DNA of 39,689 nucleotides. Source: CAYSZX01 sp964548875 (GTDB taxonomy: Bacteria; Patescibacteriota; Minisyncoccia; Minisyncoccales; JANBVM01). Positions 25,359 through 33,771 of the stretch are shown in pieces (positions within the stretch are counted from its first letter, which is position 1; every line of letters starts with the position of its first letter). The notes below the pieces were generated by a model. The model did no database searches. It was not told the origin of the DNA and saw nothing but the letters and a program-made list of their open reading frames with translations. Both the position numbers and the translations under genes were made by a program. The stretch is from the NCBI GenBank assembly GCA_964548875.1, contig CAZJSP010000002.1, forward strand, positions 1-39,689, given 5' to 3'.

Positions 25359-26351
25359 CTATTTTTTTCTTTTAATAATAAAATTAGATAAATCAACAAG
25401 AGATTTTTTAGCCTCATTATTAGGAAGTCCTTTTAGATAAGAAAGGGCTTCTTTAATAAGCTTTTCTGATTTTTTCTGAGCAAAATCTAACGACCCCTTT
25501 TTCTCCAACCTTTGAATGGTTTCTTTTATTTTTAAAGAAGAATTGTTTTGATTCTCTAATATTCTTTTCATCCATTCTTTTTCCTGAGAAGAAGAATTTT
25601 CAAAATAATGAATAATCATTAAAGTTTTTTTACCCTCATTTAAATCACCCCCTATTTCTTTTCCATATTTTTTTTCAGAACCAATTAAATTCAATAAATC
25701 ATCTCTAATTTGAAAAGCGATTGCCATTCTATAACCAAAACTCTCTATCAAATCTAAGTTATTTTGAGAGGCTCCAGCAATAATAGCTCCCAGCCCTAGA
25801 GGTAAGCTCCCTGTATAAATTCCTGTTTTATAGCCAGCCATTTTTAAATAGTCCTTAACATTAACCTGGTAATTATTTTTCTCTGCCCAACCAATGTCTA
25901 AAGCTTGACCCTGAATAGTTTTAAAAACTCCTTGAGTGAAATGCTTAAGAATTTCCAAACATTTCTTTTCTCCCAAAAGATCCTCATTTTCTAAAAGAAT
26001 ATCGTAAGTTTTAATTAAGAGACCATCTCCTGCATTAATACTTAAGGGAATCCCATATAACTTATACAAGCATTTTTTACCTCTTCTTAATTGGCTTCTA
26101 TCTTCAATATCATCATGAATAAGAGCAAAGTTATGAAAAAACTCTAAAGCACAAGCAGTAGGAAGGGCTTTTTTAACTTCGCCTCCAAACAGCTGACAAG
26201 ATAAAGAACAAAGAGTTGGCCTTAATAATTTCCCTCCCCGATAAAAATAGTCGTTCATTAAGGGAAACAAATCTTTAATTTTACCCTTTTCTAAACGACT
26301 AAATATTTCTGATTGAAGCTCCTTTTTAATTTTCTTAAAATAATTATTCAT
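25359..26351 (-). CDS. Trans-polyprenyl diphosphate synthase
   Basis: Condenses isopentenyl diphosphate with allylic primers to make prenyl chains. The 330 residues carry the first Asp-rich motif DDIED (in LIHDDIEDRSQLRRG, about 77-90), GKLLRPTL near the N-terminus, and the second motif as DDLLN in FQIRDDLLNLIG (about 215). The Asn at the last position occurs in some geranylgeranyl diphosphate synthases. Chain length cannot be fixed. The product may feed the lipid carrier used in wall or glycan synthesis, although no mevalonate or MEP genes are in the window. It overlaps the YvcK-like gene as ATGA. Confidence 0.9.
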   Translation of the reverse strand: MNNYFKKIKKELQSEIFSRLEKGKIKDLFPLMNDYFYRGGKLLRPTLCSLSCQLFGGEVKKALPTACALEFFHNFALIHDDIEDRSQLRRGKKCLYKLYGIPLSINAGDGLLIKTYDILLENEDLLGEKKCLEILKHFTQGVFKTIQGQALDIGWAEKNNYQVNVKDYLKMAGYKTGIYTGSLPLGLGAIIAGASQNNLDLIESFGYRMAIAFQIRDDLLNLIGSEKKYGKEIGGDLNEGKKTLMIIHYFENSSSQEKEWMKRILENQNNSSLKIKETIQRLEKKGSLDFAQKKSEKLIKEALSYLKGLPNNEAKKSLVDLSNFIIKRKK

Positions 26352-27295
26352 CCAAGTAAAGAAAGAATAGCTTTTGATATTTTTTGCGAATTATTATGAA
26401 GGGAGGGCTTTTCTCCTAATAGCGCCCGACCAATAAATTTGTTGGGGTTTAATTGAGAACTAAAGGAAGCCATCTCTAAGAAAACAGGGCGTTCTTTTCT
26501 AATCTTTTTTAGCATTTCTGTATTAATTTCCTGGGTATTATACAGAACATAGTCTAAATCACCTCCCAAATACTTTTCTACTTCATTAGAAAAATCTTCA
26601 ACTTTAAAATTTTGAGTTTCTCCTTTTTTAGTCATTAAATTACAAACATAAACTTTTTTAGCCTTACTATTCATAATCGCCTCCGGTATACCCTGTACTA
26701 AGAGAATTTGAATTAGAGAAGAATAGAGGTCCCCTGGACCCATTACTATTAAATCAGCCTCTTCAAATATTTTTTTTAAAGGGGGATAAATTTTAGCCTT
26801 CGGCTTTAAAAAAACCTTTTTAATGCTTGAATCATGTTGAGCAATATCAATATTGGTTTCTCCCTCAATAATTTCTCCACTTTCTAATTCGGCAAACAAA
26901 CTTACACTATTAATTGTAGACGGAAAAACATAATGATTAATATTTAAAATTTTATGAATCTCTTTCCGCACCTCTTCGTAATCATTAGAAGATAAATGCA
27001 ATCCAGCAATTAACAAATTAGCTAGATTATGGCCCTTTAATTCTCCTTTTTGAAAACGATAATTAAAAAAATCTTCCATAGATTTGGAAGTGTTGGCCAG
27101 GGCCAAAAATGCTCTTCTAATATCTCCAGGAGAAACAATATTATAGTCTTTTCTTATTCTTCCTGAAGAGCCCCCCGAGTCTAACATGGCAGAAACAGCA
27201 TAAAGAGTAACTGAAGGATGATTTTTTAATCCTTTTAAAACAGCTTCTGGCATAGCGCTCCCCCCGCCCAAGCAAATTATTTTCTTTTTTTTCAT
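26348..27295 (-). CDS. yvcK: YvcK/CofD-like protein (gluconeogenesis factor family)
   Basis: 315 residues with the family's N-terminal glycine-rich CLGGGSAMPEAVLKGL, the LDSGGSSGRIRKDY loop that binds a nucleotide sugar in YvcK, SPGDIRRAFLAL, and IVMGPGDLYSSLIQ. YvcK in Bacillus binds UDP-GlcNAc and affects carbon flux and wall synthesis. The neighbouring sugar nucleotidyltransferase, with murA divergent beside it, fits a wall role. A terminator hairpin at 27296-27319 ends exactly at its ATG, leaving no room for a ribosome binding site. Confidence 0.85.
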   Translation of the reverse strand: MKKKKIICLGGGSAMPEAVLKGLKNHPSVTLYAVSAMLDSGGSSGRIRKDYNIVSPGDIRRAFLALANTSKSMEDFFNYRFQKGELKGHNLANLLIAGLHLSSNDYEEVRKEIHKILNINHYVFPSTINSVSLFAELESGEIIEGETNIDIAQHDSSIKKVFLKPKAKIYPPLKKIFEEADLIVMGPGDLYSSLIQILLVQGIPEAIMNSKAKKVYVCNLMTKKGETQNFKVEDFSNEVEKYLGGDLDYVLYNTQEINTEMLKKIRKERPVFLEMASFSSQLNPNKFIGRALLGEKPSLHNNSQKISKAILSLLG

Positions 27296-27319
27296 AAAAA
27301 AACACGAATTATCTTCGTG
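27296..27319 (-). terminator. Terminator-like hairpin between nucleotidyltransferase and yvcK
   Basis: CACGAA (27319-27314), loop, TTCGTG (27308-27303), then T7 (27302-27296) on the minus strand. The stem includes the last codons of the nucleotidyltransferase and the T run abuts the yvcK ATG. Confidence 0.6.
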
Positions 27320-28043
27320 GTTTATTTTTTCTTTTTTCTAAAAAATCACTAACAGTTTTAATGTCAGAAGGATTACCAAAGTCTAACCAATAATCCTCTA
27401 TTTCCTTAATTTTAACTTTTCCTTCTTTAGCCAAAAGATTAATAGCGTCTGTAATTTCATATTCTCCTCTTTCCGATTTTTTAATTTCTTGTACTTTTTC
27501 AATAATCTCAGGCTGAAAACTATATAAACTAATATTAATTAAGTTACCAATATGTTCCTTGGGTTTTTCTACTATTTCTTTTAAAAGCCCTTTTTCTTCT
27601 TTTAAAACACCATATTTTTCTGGAGTTTTATGATAAAAGCCTCCCACATAACTATATTGATTATTAATGTTCTTAAATCTTTCTAAATCTTTAATTGAAT
27701 ATAGATTATCTCCACAAACCATTAAAAAGCTTTCCTCAATTTCATTCATTAAGCTTTTTATAACACAAGCTGTTCCATACTCCTCTTTTCCTAAAACATC
27801 AAACTGATTAATAGTTTTTACTTTTTCTCCTCCTTTAAAAGTTTTTAAAAATTCATCTATTTTTTCATGTTTATAACCAACAATTAGAATAAGTTCCTCA
27901 AATCCAGCCTCTAAAAGATTATTTAATAAATAAAATAGAAAAGGCTTCCCGGAAACTTTAATAAGATGTTTGGGCTTGTCGTCAGAAAGGTGTAACATTC
28001 TAGTACCTTTTCCTGCCGCCGCAATAACAGCTTTTTTAATCAT
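27309..28043 (-). CDS. Sugar-phosphate nucleotidyltransferase
   Basis: 244 residues of the NTP-transferase fold, making NDP-sugars from sugar-1-phosphate and NTP. The start KKAVIAAAGKGTRM holds the GxGTRM nucleotide loop, followed by KPKHLIKVSGKPF (substrate-contact Lys), VCGDNLY (metal Asp) and GEYEITDAINLL. It resembles RmlA/GalU/GlmU N-domains, but the exact nucleotide and sugar cannot be told. There is no C-terminal acyltransferase repeat, so it is not a full GlmU. It lies divergent from murA. Confidence 0.85.
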   Translation of the reverse strand: MIKKAVIAAAGKGTRMLHLSDDKPKHLIKVSGKPFLFYLLNNLLEAGFEELILIVGYKHEKIDEFLKTFKGGEKVKTINQFDVLGKEEYGTACVIKSLMNEIEESFLMVCGDNLYSIKDLERFKNINNQYSYVGGFYHKTPEKYGVLKEEKGLLKEIVEKPKEHIGNLINISLYSFQPEIIEKVQEIKKSERGEYEITDAINLLAKEGKVKIKEIEDYWLDFGNPSDIKTVSDFLEKRKNKPRR

Positions 28044-28046
28044 TCT

Positions 28047-28075
28047 TTGACAATATTAATCTTTTAAAATATCAT
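28047..28075 (+). promoter_or_regulatory. murA promoter
   Basis: Perfect TTGACA (28047-28052), 17 bp, TATCAT (28070-28075); predicted start near 28082, 24 nt before the murA ATG. The 62-bp divergent region shows no clear opposite promoter. Confidence 0.65.
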
Positions 28076-28105
28076 AAAAAATAACTAATTAAAAGCAAAT
28101 TAGAA

Positions 28106-29371
28106 ATGGCAAAAAAATTTATAGTTAAAAAAAGCCCTCCCCTGTCAGGAACAGTAGAGATATCAGGACATAAAAATGCAGCCGGTCCTGTTTTGGCAGC
28201 GACTATTCTTTGCGACTCTCCCTGCACAATAGATAATATTCCTTTTATTACTGATGTTTTAAATTTAATTGAAATTTTAGAGCAAATGGGATCTAGGGTT
28301 GACTGGGTAGGAAAAAGAAAAATAAGAGTGGATAATTCAAAAATCGACCCAGAGAATATCCCTTTTGAAATCTTTGAAAGAATGAGAATTTCTGTCCTTT
28401 TAATTGGTCCTCTTTTATCTCGATTCAAACAATTTAAAGTTCCACACCCTGGAGGAGATAAAATTGGATTAAGGCCAATTATTTCTCATTTAGACGCTTT
28501 TAAAAAATTAGGAGTTGAAATAGAAGAGAAACATAACACTTATACTTTTAAATCTCCCAAAGAAGAAAAAAACAGACAGGTAGCCTTAAGAGAATTTTCT
28601 GTAACAGCAACAGAAAATGTCATGCTTCTAGCTTCCAAGATAAAAGCAACTACCAGAATAGACATTGCTGCTTGCGAACCTCAAATTGTTAATTTAGCTA
28701 ATTTCTTAAAAAAAGCAGGAGTAAAAATAGAAGGGGCCGGAACTCATACTATTATTATTAAAGGAAAAAAGAAGCTTCCAGGAGTTGAATTTTCTATTTG
28801 TCACGATTCAATTGCAGCTGGAACCTTTTTTATTGCTTTTGCTGCAAGTCAAGGAGAAGGAATTATCAAGAATGTGAACCCCGAACATTTAATTTTCTTT
28901 CTAGAAAGAATGAAAGATATTGGAGTTAAATTTGAAATAGAGAAAAATGCCATCAAGGTAAAAAGATCAACCGACTTAAAGGCAACTAAAGTTCAGATAC
29001 TTCCCTTCCCTGGATTTCCAACAGATTTACAACCTCAAACTTCAGTTCTATTAACACAAGCGAAAGGACGATCTCTTATTCATGACCCTCTTTATGAAGA
29101 TAGATTTCTTCACTTAAGAGAACTTAGAAAAATGGGGGCAGATATTGCGATAACCGACCCACATCGAGCTTTAATTTTTGGAAAAACTAAATTAACTGGT
29201 AATAAAATTACAGCCTCAGACATTAGAACAGGAGGATCTCTCATTATTGCTGCTCTTATAGCTGACGGAACAAGTGAGATCAGTAATGTTTATCAAATTG
29301 ACAGAGGCTATGAAAACTTTGACGAAAAGCTTAAAAAATTAGGAGCTAGAATAGAAAGAAAAGAAGTTTAA
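28106..29371 (+). CDS. murA: UDP-N-acetylglucosamine 1-carboxyvinyltransferase
   Basis: First committed step of peptidoglycan synthesis: enolpyruvyl transfer from PEP to UDP-GlcNAc. The 421 residues match full-length MurA: SGHKNAAGP (Lys23-Asn24), ERMRISV, and PGFPTDLQPQ with the catalytic Asp. The PEP-loop cysteine (Cys115 in E. coli, PGGCAIG) is Asp118 here, in PGGDKIGLRP; the same change in Mycobacterium and Chlamydia gives natural fosfomycin resistance. It is a single-gene unit with its own promoter and terminator. With GlmS in the window it points to a real peptidoglycan pathway. Confidence 0.96.
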   Translation: MAKKFIVKKSPPLSGTVEISGHKNAAGPVLAATILCDSPCTIDNIPFITDVLNLIEILEQMGSRVDWVGKRKIRVDNSKIDPENIPFEIFERMRISVLLIGPLLSRFKQFKVPHPGGDKIGLRPIISHLDAFKKLGVEIEEKHNTYTFKSPKEEKNRQVALREFSVTATENVMLLASKIKATTRIDIAACEPQIVNLANFLKKAGVKIEGAGTHTIIIKGKKKLPGVEFSICHDSIAAGTFFIAFAASQGEGIIKNVNPEHLIFFLERMKDIGVKFEIEKNAIKVKRSTDLKATKVQILPFPGFPTDLQPQTSVLLTQAKGRSLIHDPLYEDRFLHLRELRKMGADIAITDPHRALIFGKTKLTGNKITASDIRTGGSLIIAALIADGTSEISNVYQIDRGYENFDEKLKKLGARIERKEV

Positions 29372-29386
29372 GAAGAATCTAAAACT

Positions 29387-29413
29387 AAAAAGAGGCTTAT
29401 CGCCTCTTTTTTT
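29387..29413. terminator. Bidirectional terminator between murA and the oxidoreductase operon
   Basis: A 10-bp stem (AAAAGAGGC core at 29387-29396 with GCCTCTTTTT at 29402-29411), loop TTATC, and T7 on the plus strand. It serves convergent murA (stop 29371) and the beta-subunit gene (stop 29415). Confidence 0.85.
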
Positions 29414-29414
29414 G

Positions 29415-30281
29415 TTAAACAAATTCTTTTATATTTTTCTCCTTATTAATTTTTCTTTCAACTTGGTACCAAGGCTTTTGAAATTGTGGCCATTGGTCTT
29501 TAAATATGGTTCTTTCTTTTTTGTAAAATATTCCTGTAGCTATTTTTTTATTCTCATTCATTGAATAGTCCCATTCCTGAGCTTTTTCTAAAGCCTGATT
29601 AAAGTTTTGAACATTATGATCTTTTAATCTATAAGAATTATTCTGAAGATAAGGAACAAAATTATTAAAAGTTAAGCAGGGCTGAAGAATATCAATAAAA
29701 GAAAACCCTTTATGCAAAATAGCTTCTTTAAAAATTGTCTTTAATTGATCAACATCAAGAGCATTACCTCTAGCCACAAAACTAGCCCCACTAATTAAGG
29801 CAAGACTAATTGGGTTCATTGGGTCTTCTTTAACTCCTAAAGGAGTAGACGCCCCCCTATAACCCTTAGCTGAGGTTGGAGTAGCTTGACCAGTGGTTAA
29901 AGCAAAAGTCTTGTTGTTAGCTACTACCATAGTAAAGTCTGCATTAAAACGACAATTATGAATTAAGTGAGAAATCCCCTCGCCATAAGTAGCTCCATCA
30001 CCAGCAAAGCCAAGAACTGTTAGGTCTGGATTTCCGACCTTCATACCAAAACACAAAGGTAAGGTTCTGCCATGCAGACCATAAAAACCGCTTGCATTTA
30101 AATAATCAAAAATTTTGGCATGACAACCAATATCACAAGCAGTTGCTATGTTTTTCTTTTTAATTTTATTGTCCTTTACCAATTCAACCAAAACTTCCTG
30201 AATTGCTCTTAAAATCCCCATGTTGGTACATCCTGGACACCAGGTATTAGGCTCTTTAGTTTGGATATCTTTAATTTCCAT
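29415..30281 (-). CDS. 2-oxoacid:ferredoxin oxidoreductase, beta subunit
   Basis: Thiamine-diphosphate subunit that decarboxylates a 2-oxoacid to its CoA ester and reduces ferredoxin. The 288 residues show WCPGC (the first pair of cluster Cys), the TPP motif GDGATYGEG...ANN, and QPCLTFN with the last conserved Cys, consistent with one proximal [4Fe-4S] cluster. No ferredoxin-like domain is fused. Substrate (pyruvate or 2-oxoglutarate) cannot be fixed by eye. It starts 4 nt after the alpha-subunit stop and closes the tatD operon. Confidence 0.92.
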   Translation of the reverse strand: MEIKDIQTKEPNTWCPGCTNMGILRAIQEVLVELVKDNKIKKKNIATACDIGCHAKIFDYLNASGFYGLHGRTLPLCFGMKVGNPDLTVLGFAGDGATYGEGISHLIHNCRFNADFTMVVANNKTFALTTGQATPTSAKGYRGASTPLGVKEDPMNPISLALISGASFVARGNALDVDQLKTIFKEAILHKGFSFIDILQPCLTFNNFVPYLQNNSYRLKDHNVQNFNQALEKAQEWDYSMNENKKIATGIFYKKERTIFKDQWPQFQKPWYQVERKINKEKNIKEFV

Positions 30282-30285
30282 AGAA

Positions 30286-31923
30286 TTATTTATTGATTTT
30301 ATTAATTATATCGTTTGGAACAAATGGCCTTCCATCATATTTTAAAATCTTGTCTTTAATAATATGACCTGTTTGTTCAGCAATAATGTCTCCTAATAGA
30401 CCAGTTGCATTATTCTCGACTAAAAATATTTTTTTAGATTTTTCAATTTCTTTTTTAATAACCTCTTGAGGAAAGGGAGAAATATAAGAAACCTGCATAA
30501 ACCTATAATTATCTAGCTGAGGCAAAGCATCAAGAATAGCCCCTTTGGTAGAACCCCAACCAATAATTAAGTTTTCCCCTTCTCCGTAAATAGATATTGG
30601 TTCTAATTTCTTAATCTCTTCTTTTAATGACTTAATCTTTTTCATTCTTTTATCATTCATTTTCTTAGTTGTTTTTGGATCTTCAATGGTATAGCCATAT
30701 TCATTATGTTCATAACTAGTAGCTCGAATAGCTGGTCCCTGACCAGGCACTCCTCTAGGAGAAATGCCATTATCTGTAAATTCATAATTTTTAAAATCCG
30801 CAGAAACATCTTTTTTAATAAATCTTTTATTGTCTAGATCAGAAGGTTTTAATTGATTAAAAGAATAATCACTTTCTGCTCCATGTTTATCGGTAATAAT
30901 TACAGCTAAAGTTCTATATTTATCAGCCAAATAAAAGGCCTCTTCTGTTCTAATAATAGCTTCTTGAGCATCTCCAGGCGCAATTACAATCCTAATAAAT
31001 TCGCCGTGTCCAGCATTAACTGCCATCTTTAAATCACTTTGAGCGGTATAAGTCGGCACTCCGGTTGCTGGACCTGTTCTTTGAGCTAAATAAACAACCA
31101 ATGGAATTTCAGAAATACCGGTCATACTAAGAGTTTCAGACATAAGAGCAAAACCTCCTCCTGAAGTTCCAACCATTGTTCTTGCCCCAGAAAAAGAAGC
31201 TCCCATAGCTGAATTAGCAACCCCTATTTCATTTTCTGTTTGAAGAGCTAAAAAATTATGATCTTCTTGTTTTTTAGCTAAATAATGTAAAACAGGAGTA
31301 GCTGGAGTCATAGGATAGGCAATAAAAACATCTATTCCTGCGTTTAAAGCCCCCACTCCAACCCCTTGACTTCCAGAAATAAAATAATTAGATTCCCCGT
31401 TCTTCTCTAGCCTCTCTTTTTCTTCACTCAATTGATAGCCTCTATCTATTGATTTATTAATTGTATCAAGTTTGTCTCCTTTAAACCTTTCTTTCATCTT
31501 GTCAAGGAGAATATTTTTATCAATCCCAAAATATTTAAAAAGCCATCCTAAAAGAATATTGTTTTCCATAATCCTAGGAGCATCTATCTCTTTTAGAATA
31601 GGATCAATATCAACCCCTCTTATTTTTTCCCCTTTTAGTTTTTTGTTTCCTAAAATAAAGCCCCCCTCTTTTAATTTGTCTTGATGGAAGTCTATTGTTT
31701 TCTGATCAAAAGCAATAATAATATCATATTTATTATCATGGGAATAAACTGGTTCATCTGATATTTTTAAAACATTAAAATTGTGCCCCCCTCTAATTAA
31801 AGAAGGATAGTCTCGATAATTAAAAACATAGAACCCTAAAGAACAAAATATATTCCCAATCAAGTGGGAAGTAACAGCAGTTCCCTGTCCAGCCCTTCCT
31901 CCAATTAAAATTGTTTTTTTCAT
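30286..31923 (-). CDS. 2-oxoacid:ferredoxin oxidoreductase, fused gamma-alpha subunit
   Basis: 545 residues. The N-terminal about 180 are the gamma domain (ILIGGRAGQGTAV start, RGGHNFNV). The remainder is the alpha domain, with the signature AYPMTPATPV (about 200), ENEIGVANSAMGAS, GTSGGGFALMSE and the C-terminal VENNATGLLGDIIAEQTG. The gamma-alpha fusion plus separate beta is the two-subunit layout known from Sulfolobus-type enzymes and some 2-oxoglutarate oxidoreductases. No delta (2[4Fe-4S]) subunit gene is next to it, so an external ferredoxin must accept electrons. Such enzymes are oxygen-sensitive and fit the anaerobic NrdD. Confidence 0.92.
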   Translation of the reverse strand: MKKTILIGGRAGQGTAVTSHLIGNIFCSLGFYVFNYRDYPSLIRGGHNFNVLKISDEPVYSHDNKYDIIIAFDQKTIDFHQDKLKEGGFILGNKKLKGEKIRGVDIDPILKEIDAPRIMENNILLGWLFKYFGIDKNILLDKMKERFKGDKLDTINKSIDRGYQLSEEKERLEKNGESNYFISGSQGVGVGALNAGIDVFIAYPMTPATPVLHYLAKKQEDHNFLALQTENEIGVANSAMGASFSGARTMVGTSGGGFALMSETLSMTGISEIPLVVYLAQRTGPATGVPTYTAQSDLKMAVNAGHGEFIRIVIAPGDAQEAIIRTEEAFYLADKYRTLAVIITDKHGAESDYSFNQLKPSDLDNKRFIKKDVSADFKNYEFTDNGISPRGVPGQGPAIRATSYEHNEYGYTIEDPKTTKKMNDKRMKKIKSLKEEIKKLEPISIYGEGENLIIGWGSTKGAILDALPQLDNYRFMQVSYISPFPQEVIKKEIEKSKKIFLVENNATGLLGDIIAEQTGHIIKDKILKYDGRPFVPNDIINKINK

Positions 31924-31943
31924 AATATTTTTTAAAAATTTAT

Positions 31944-33770
31944 TTATTCTACAGTAACTGACTTCGCCAAATTTCTTGGCTTATCTATATTATATCCTAG
32001 AACAGAAGCCATGTAATAGGCAAATAAATGAAGAGGAATAACAGAAAGAAGAGGAGTTAACGGTTCAATTATTTTAGGAATATAAATAACATCATCAGCT
32101 ATTTTTGATATTTCCTTATCCCCTTCTGTGGCAATAACAATTAAGGGTCCTTTTCTAACTTTGACTTCTTCTATATTAGATAACATTTTTTCATAAACTG
32201 AACCAAAAGGAGCAATGGCTATTGTTGGTACATTTTCATCAATTAAGGCTAAGGGACCATGCTTAATTTCACCTCCTGGTAATCCTTCAGCATATAAATA
32301 AGCAATTTCTTTTAATTTTAAAGCTCCCTCAGAAGCAATAAAAGTATTATATTTTCTTCCTAAAAAGAAGAAATGACTAAATTTCTTGTATTTCTGAACT
32401 AATTCCTCTATTCGAGAAGAATTGTCTAATATCTTTTGAGCTAGCTCGGGTAATTGATTCAGACAAGAGATAAATTCTTTCCCCTGGCCAACACTCATTT
32501 TTCTTGTGCGCCCCAGATAAACAGTTAAAAGAGCAAGAATCGATAATTGCCCTAGAAAAGCTTTAGTAGAAGCAACAGCTATTTCAGGACCAGAACGAGT
32601 ATAAACACCTGCTTCTGTTTCTCGCGCCTGAGAAGATCCGACCACATTAGTAATTCCTAAACACAATACCCCCTTTCTTTTTAGTTCTCTTAAACAGGCT
32701 AAAGAATCCGCAGTTTCTCCTGATTGAGAAATAAATACTGCAGCTGTATTTTTTTTAAGAACAGGACTCCTATAACGGAATTCTGAACCTAAACCAACCT
32801 CACAGGAAACACCTGCATTTTCTTCTATTAAATATTTACCAACTTGAGCAGCAAAATAAGAGGTCCCACATCCTATCAAAATCAAATGCTCAATATCTCT
32901 AAGTTGAGTCTGGACTGAATCTAACCCTCCTAACTTAGCTAACCCCTCATCTAAAATAAACCTACCCCTTAAAGCATCTCTAATTGTTTCTGGCTCCTCC
33001 ATAATCTCTTTAAGCATAAAGTGATCATATCCTCCCTTTTGAGCTTCTTCTAAATCCCATTCTATTTCCTTAATAATTTTCTCTTTTGGAATTTGATTGC
33101 TATCAAGAACAGAAAACCCATTAGAATTTAAAACAGCTATTTCTCCATCATCTAAATAAATTACTTTTTTAGTCCGGCTAATTACTGCTACTGGATCTGA
33201 AGCAACAATATATTCTTCTTTGCCTAGTCCGATTAATAAGGGAGAAGAATTTCTAGCTACAACTATTTTCCGAGGATCTTTTTTATGAACAACCGCTAAA
33301 GCATAAGCGCCTTTAACCAATTTTAAAGATTTTAAAACAGCTTCTTCCAGATTCCCATTAAAGAATTTCTCAATTAAATGAGCAAAAACTTCAGTATCAG
33401 TTTCTGAAGAAAATCTATGCCCTTCTTCAATTAATCTTCTTTTTAAGTCTTTGTAGTTTTCAATTATTCCATTATGAACAATAAAAATTTCATCATGACA
33501 ATCGTAATGAGGGTGAGCATTCTCTTCTGTCACATTCCCAGTAGTTGCCCAACGAGAATGAGCAATGCCCATTGTCCCCTTGACATCTAGCTCGGAAAAA
33601 GCTTTTTCTCCTTCTGAAATTTTGCCTATTTTTCTATAAAGAAAGGGTTTATCTTTATCAAAAATACAAAAACCATAACTATCATATCCTCTATATTCCA
33701 GTCTTTTTAAGCCTGATAATAAAATAGGAGAAGCTTTTTTCTTACCAATATAGCCTATTATCCCACACAT
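31944..33770 (-). CDS. glmS: Glucosamine-6-phosphate synthase (isomerizing)
   Basis: Makes glucosamine-6-phosphate from fructose-6-phosphate and glutamine, the entry to UDP-GlcNAc. The 608 residues start MCGIIGYIG, with Cys2 as the glutaminase nucleophile after Met removal, followed by HSRWATTG and HNGIIENY. Two SIS domains follow, with GCGTSYFAA, ISQSGETADSL and EGALKLKEIAYLYAEG. The C-terminus PRNLAKSVTVE is the conserved end. Length is canonical. No glmS ribozyme is possible here because the leuS stop is only 1 nt upstream. Confidence 0.97.
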   Translation of the reverse strand: MCGIIGYIGKKKASPILLSGLKRLEYRGYDSYGFCIFDKDKPFLYRKIGKISEGEKAFSELDVKGTMGIAHSRWATTGNVTEENAHPHYDCHDEIFIVHNGIIENYKDLKRRLIEEGHRFSSETDTEVFAHLIEKFFNGNLEEAVLKSLKLVKGAYALAVVHKKDPRKIVVARNSSPLLIGLGKEEYIVASDPVAVISRTKKVIYLDDGEIAVLNSNGFSVLDSNQIPKEKIIKEIEWDLEEAQKGGYDHFMLKEIMEEPETIRDALRGRFILDEGLAKLGGLDSVQTQLRDIEHLILIGCGTSYFAAQVGKYLIEENAGVSCEVGLGSEFRYRSPVLKKNTAAVFISQSGETADSLACLRELKRKGVLCLGITNVVGSSQARETEAGVYTRSGPEIAVASTKAFLGQLSILALLTVYLGRTRKMSVGQGKEFISCLNQLPELAQKILDNSSRIEELVQKYKKFSHFFFLGRKYNTFIASEGALKLKEIAYLYAEGLPGGEIKHGPLALIDENVPTIAIAPFGSVYEKMLSNIEEVKVRKGPLIVIATEGDKEISKIADDVIYIPKIIEPLTPLLSVIPLHLFAYYMASVLGYNIDKPRNLAKSVTVE

Positions 33771-33771
33771 A

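Noticed and set aside
33771..33771. A glmS ribozyme upstream of glmS
   Set aside because: Only 1 nt separates leuS and glmS, so no room exists for the ribozyme.
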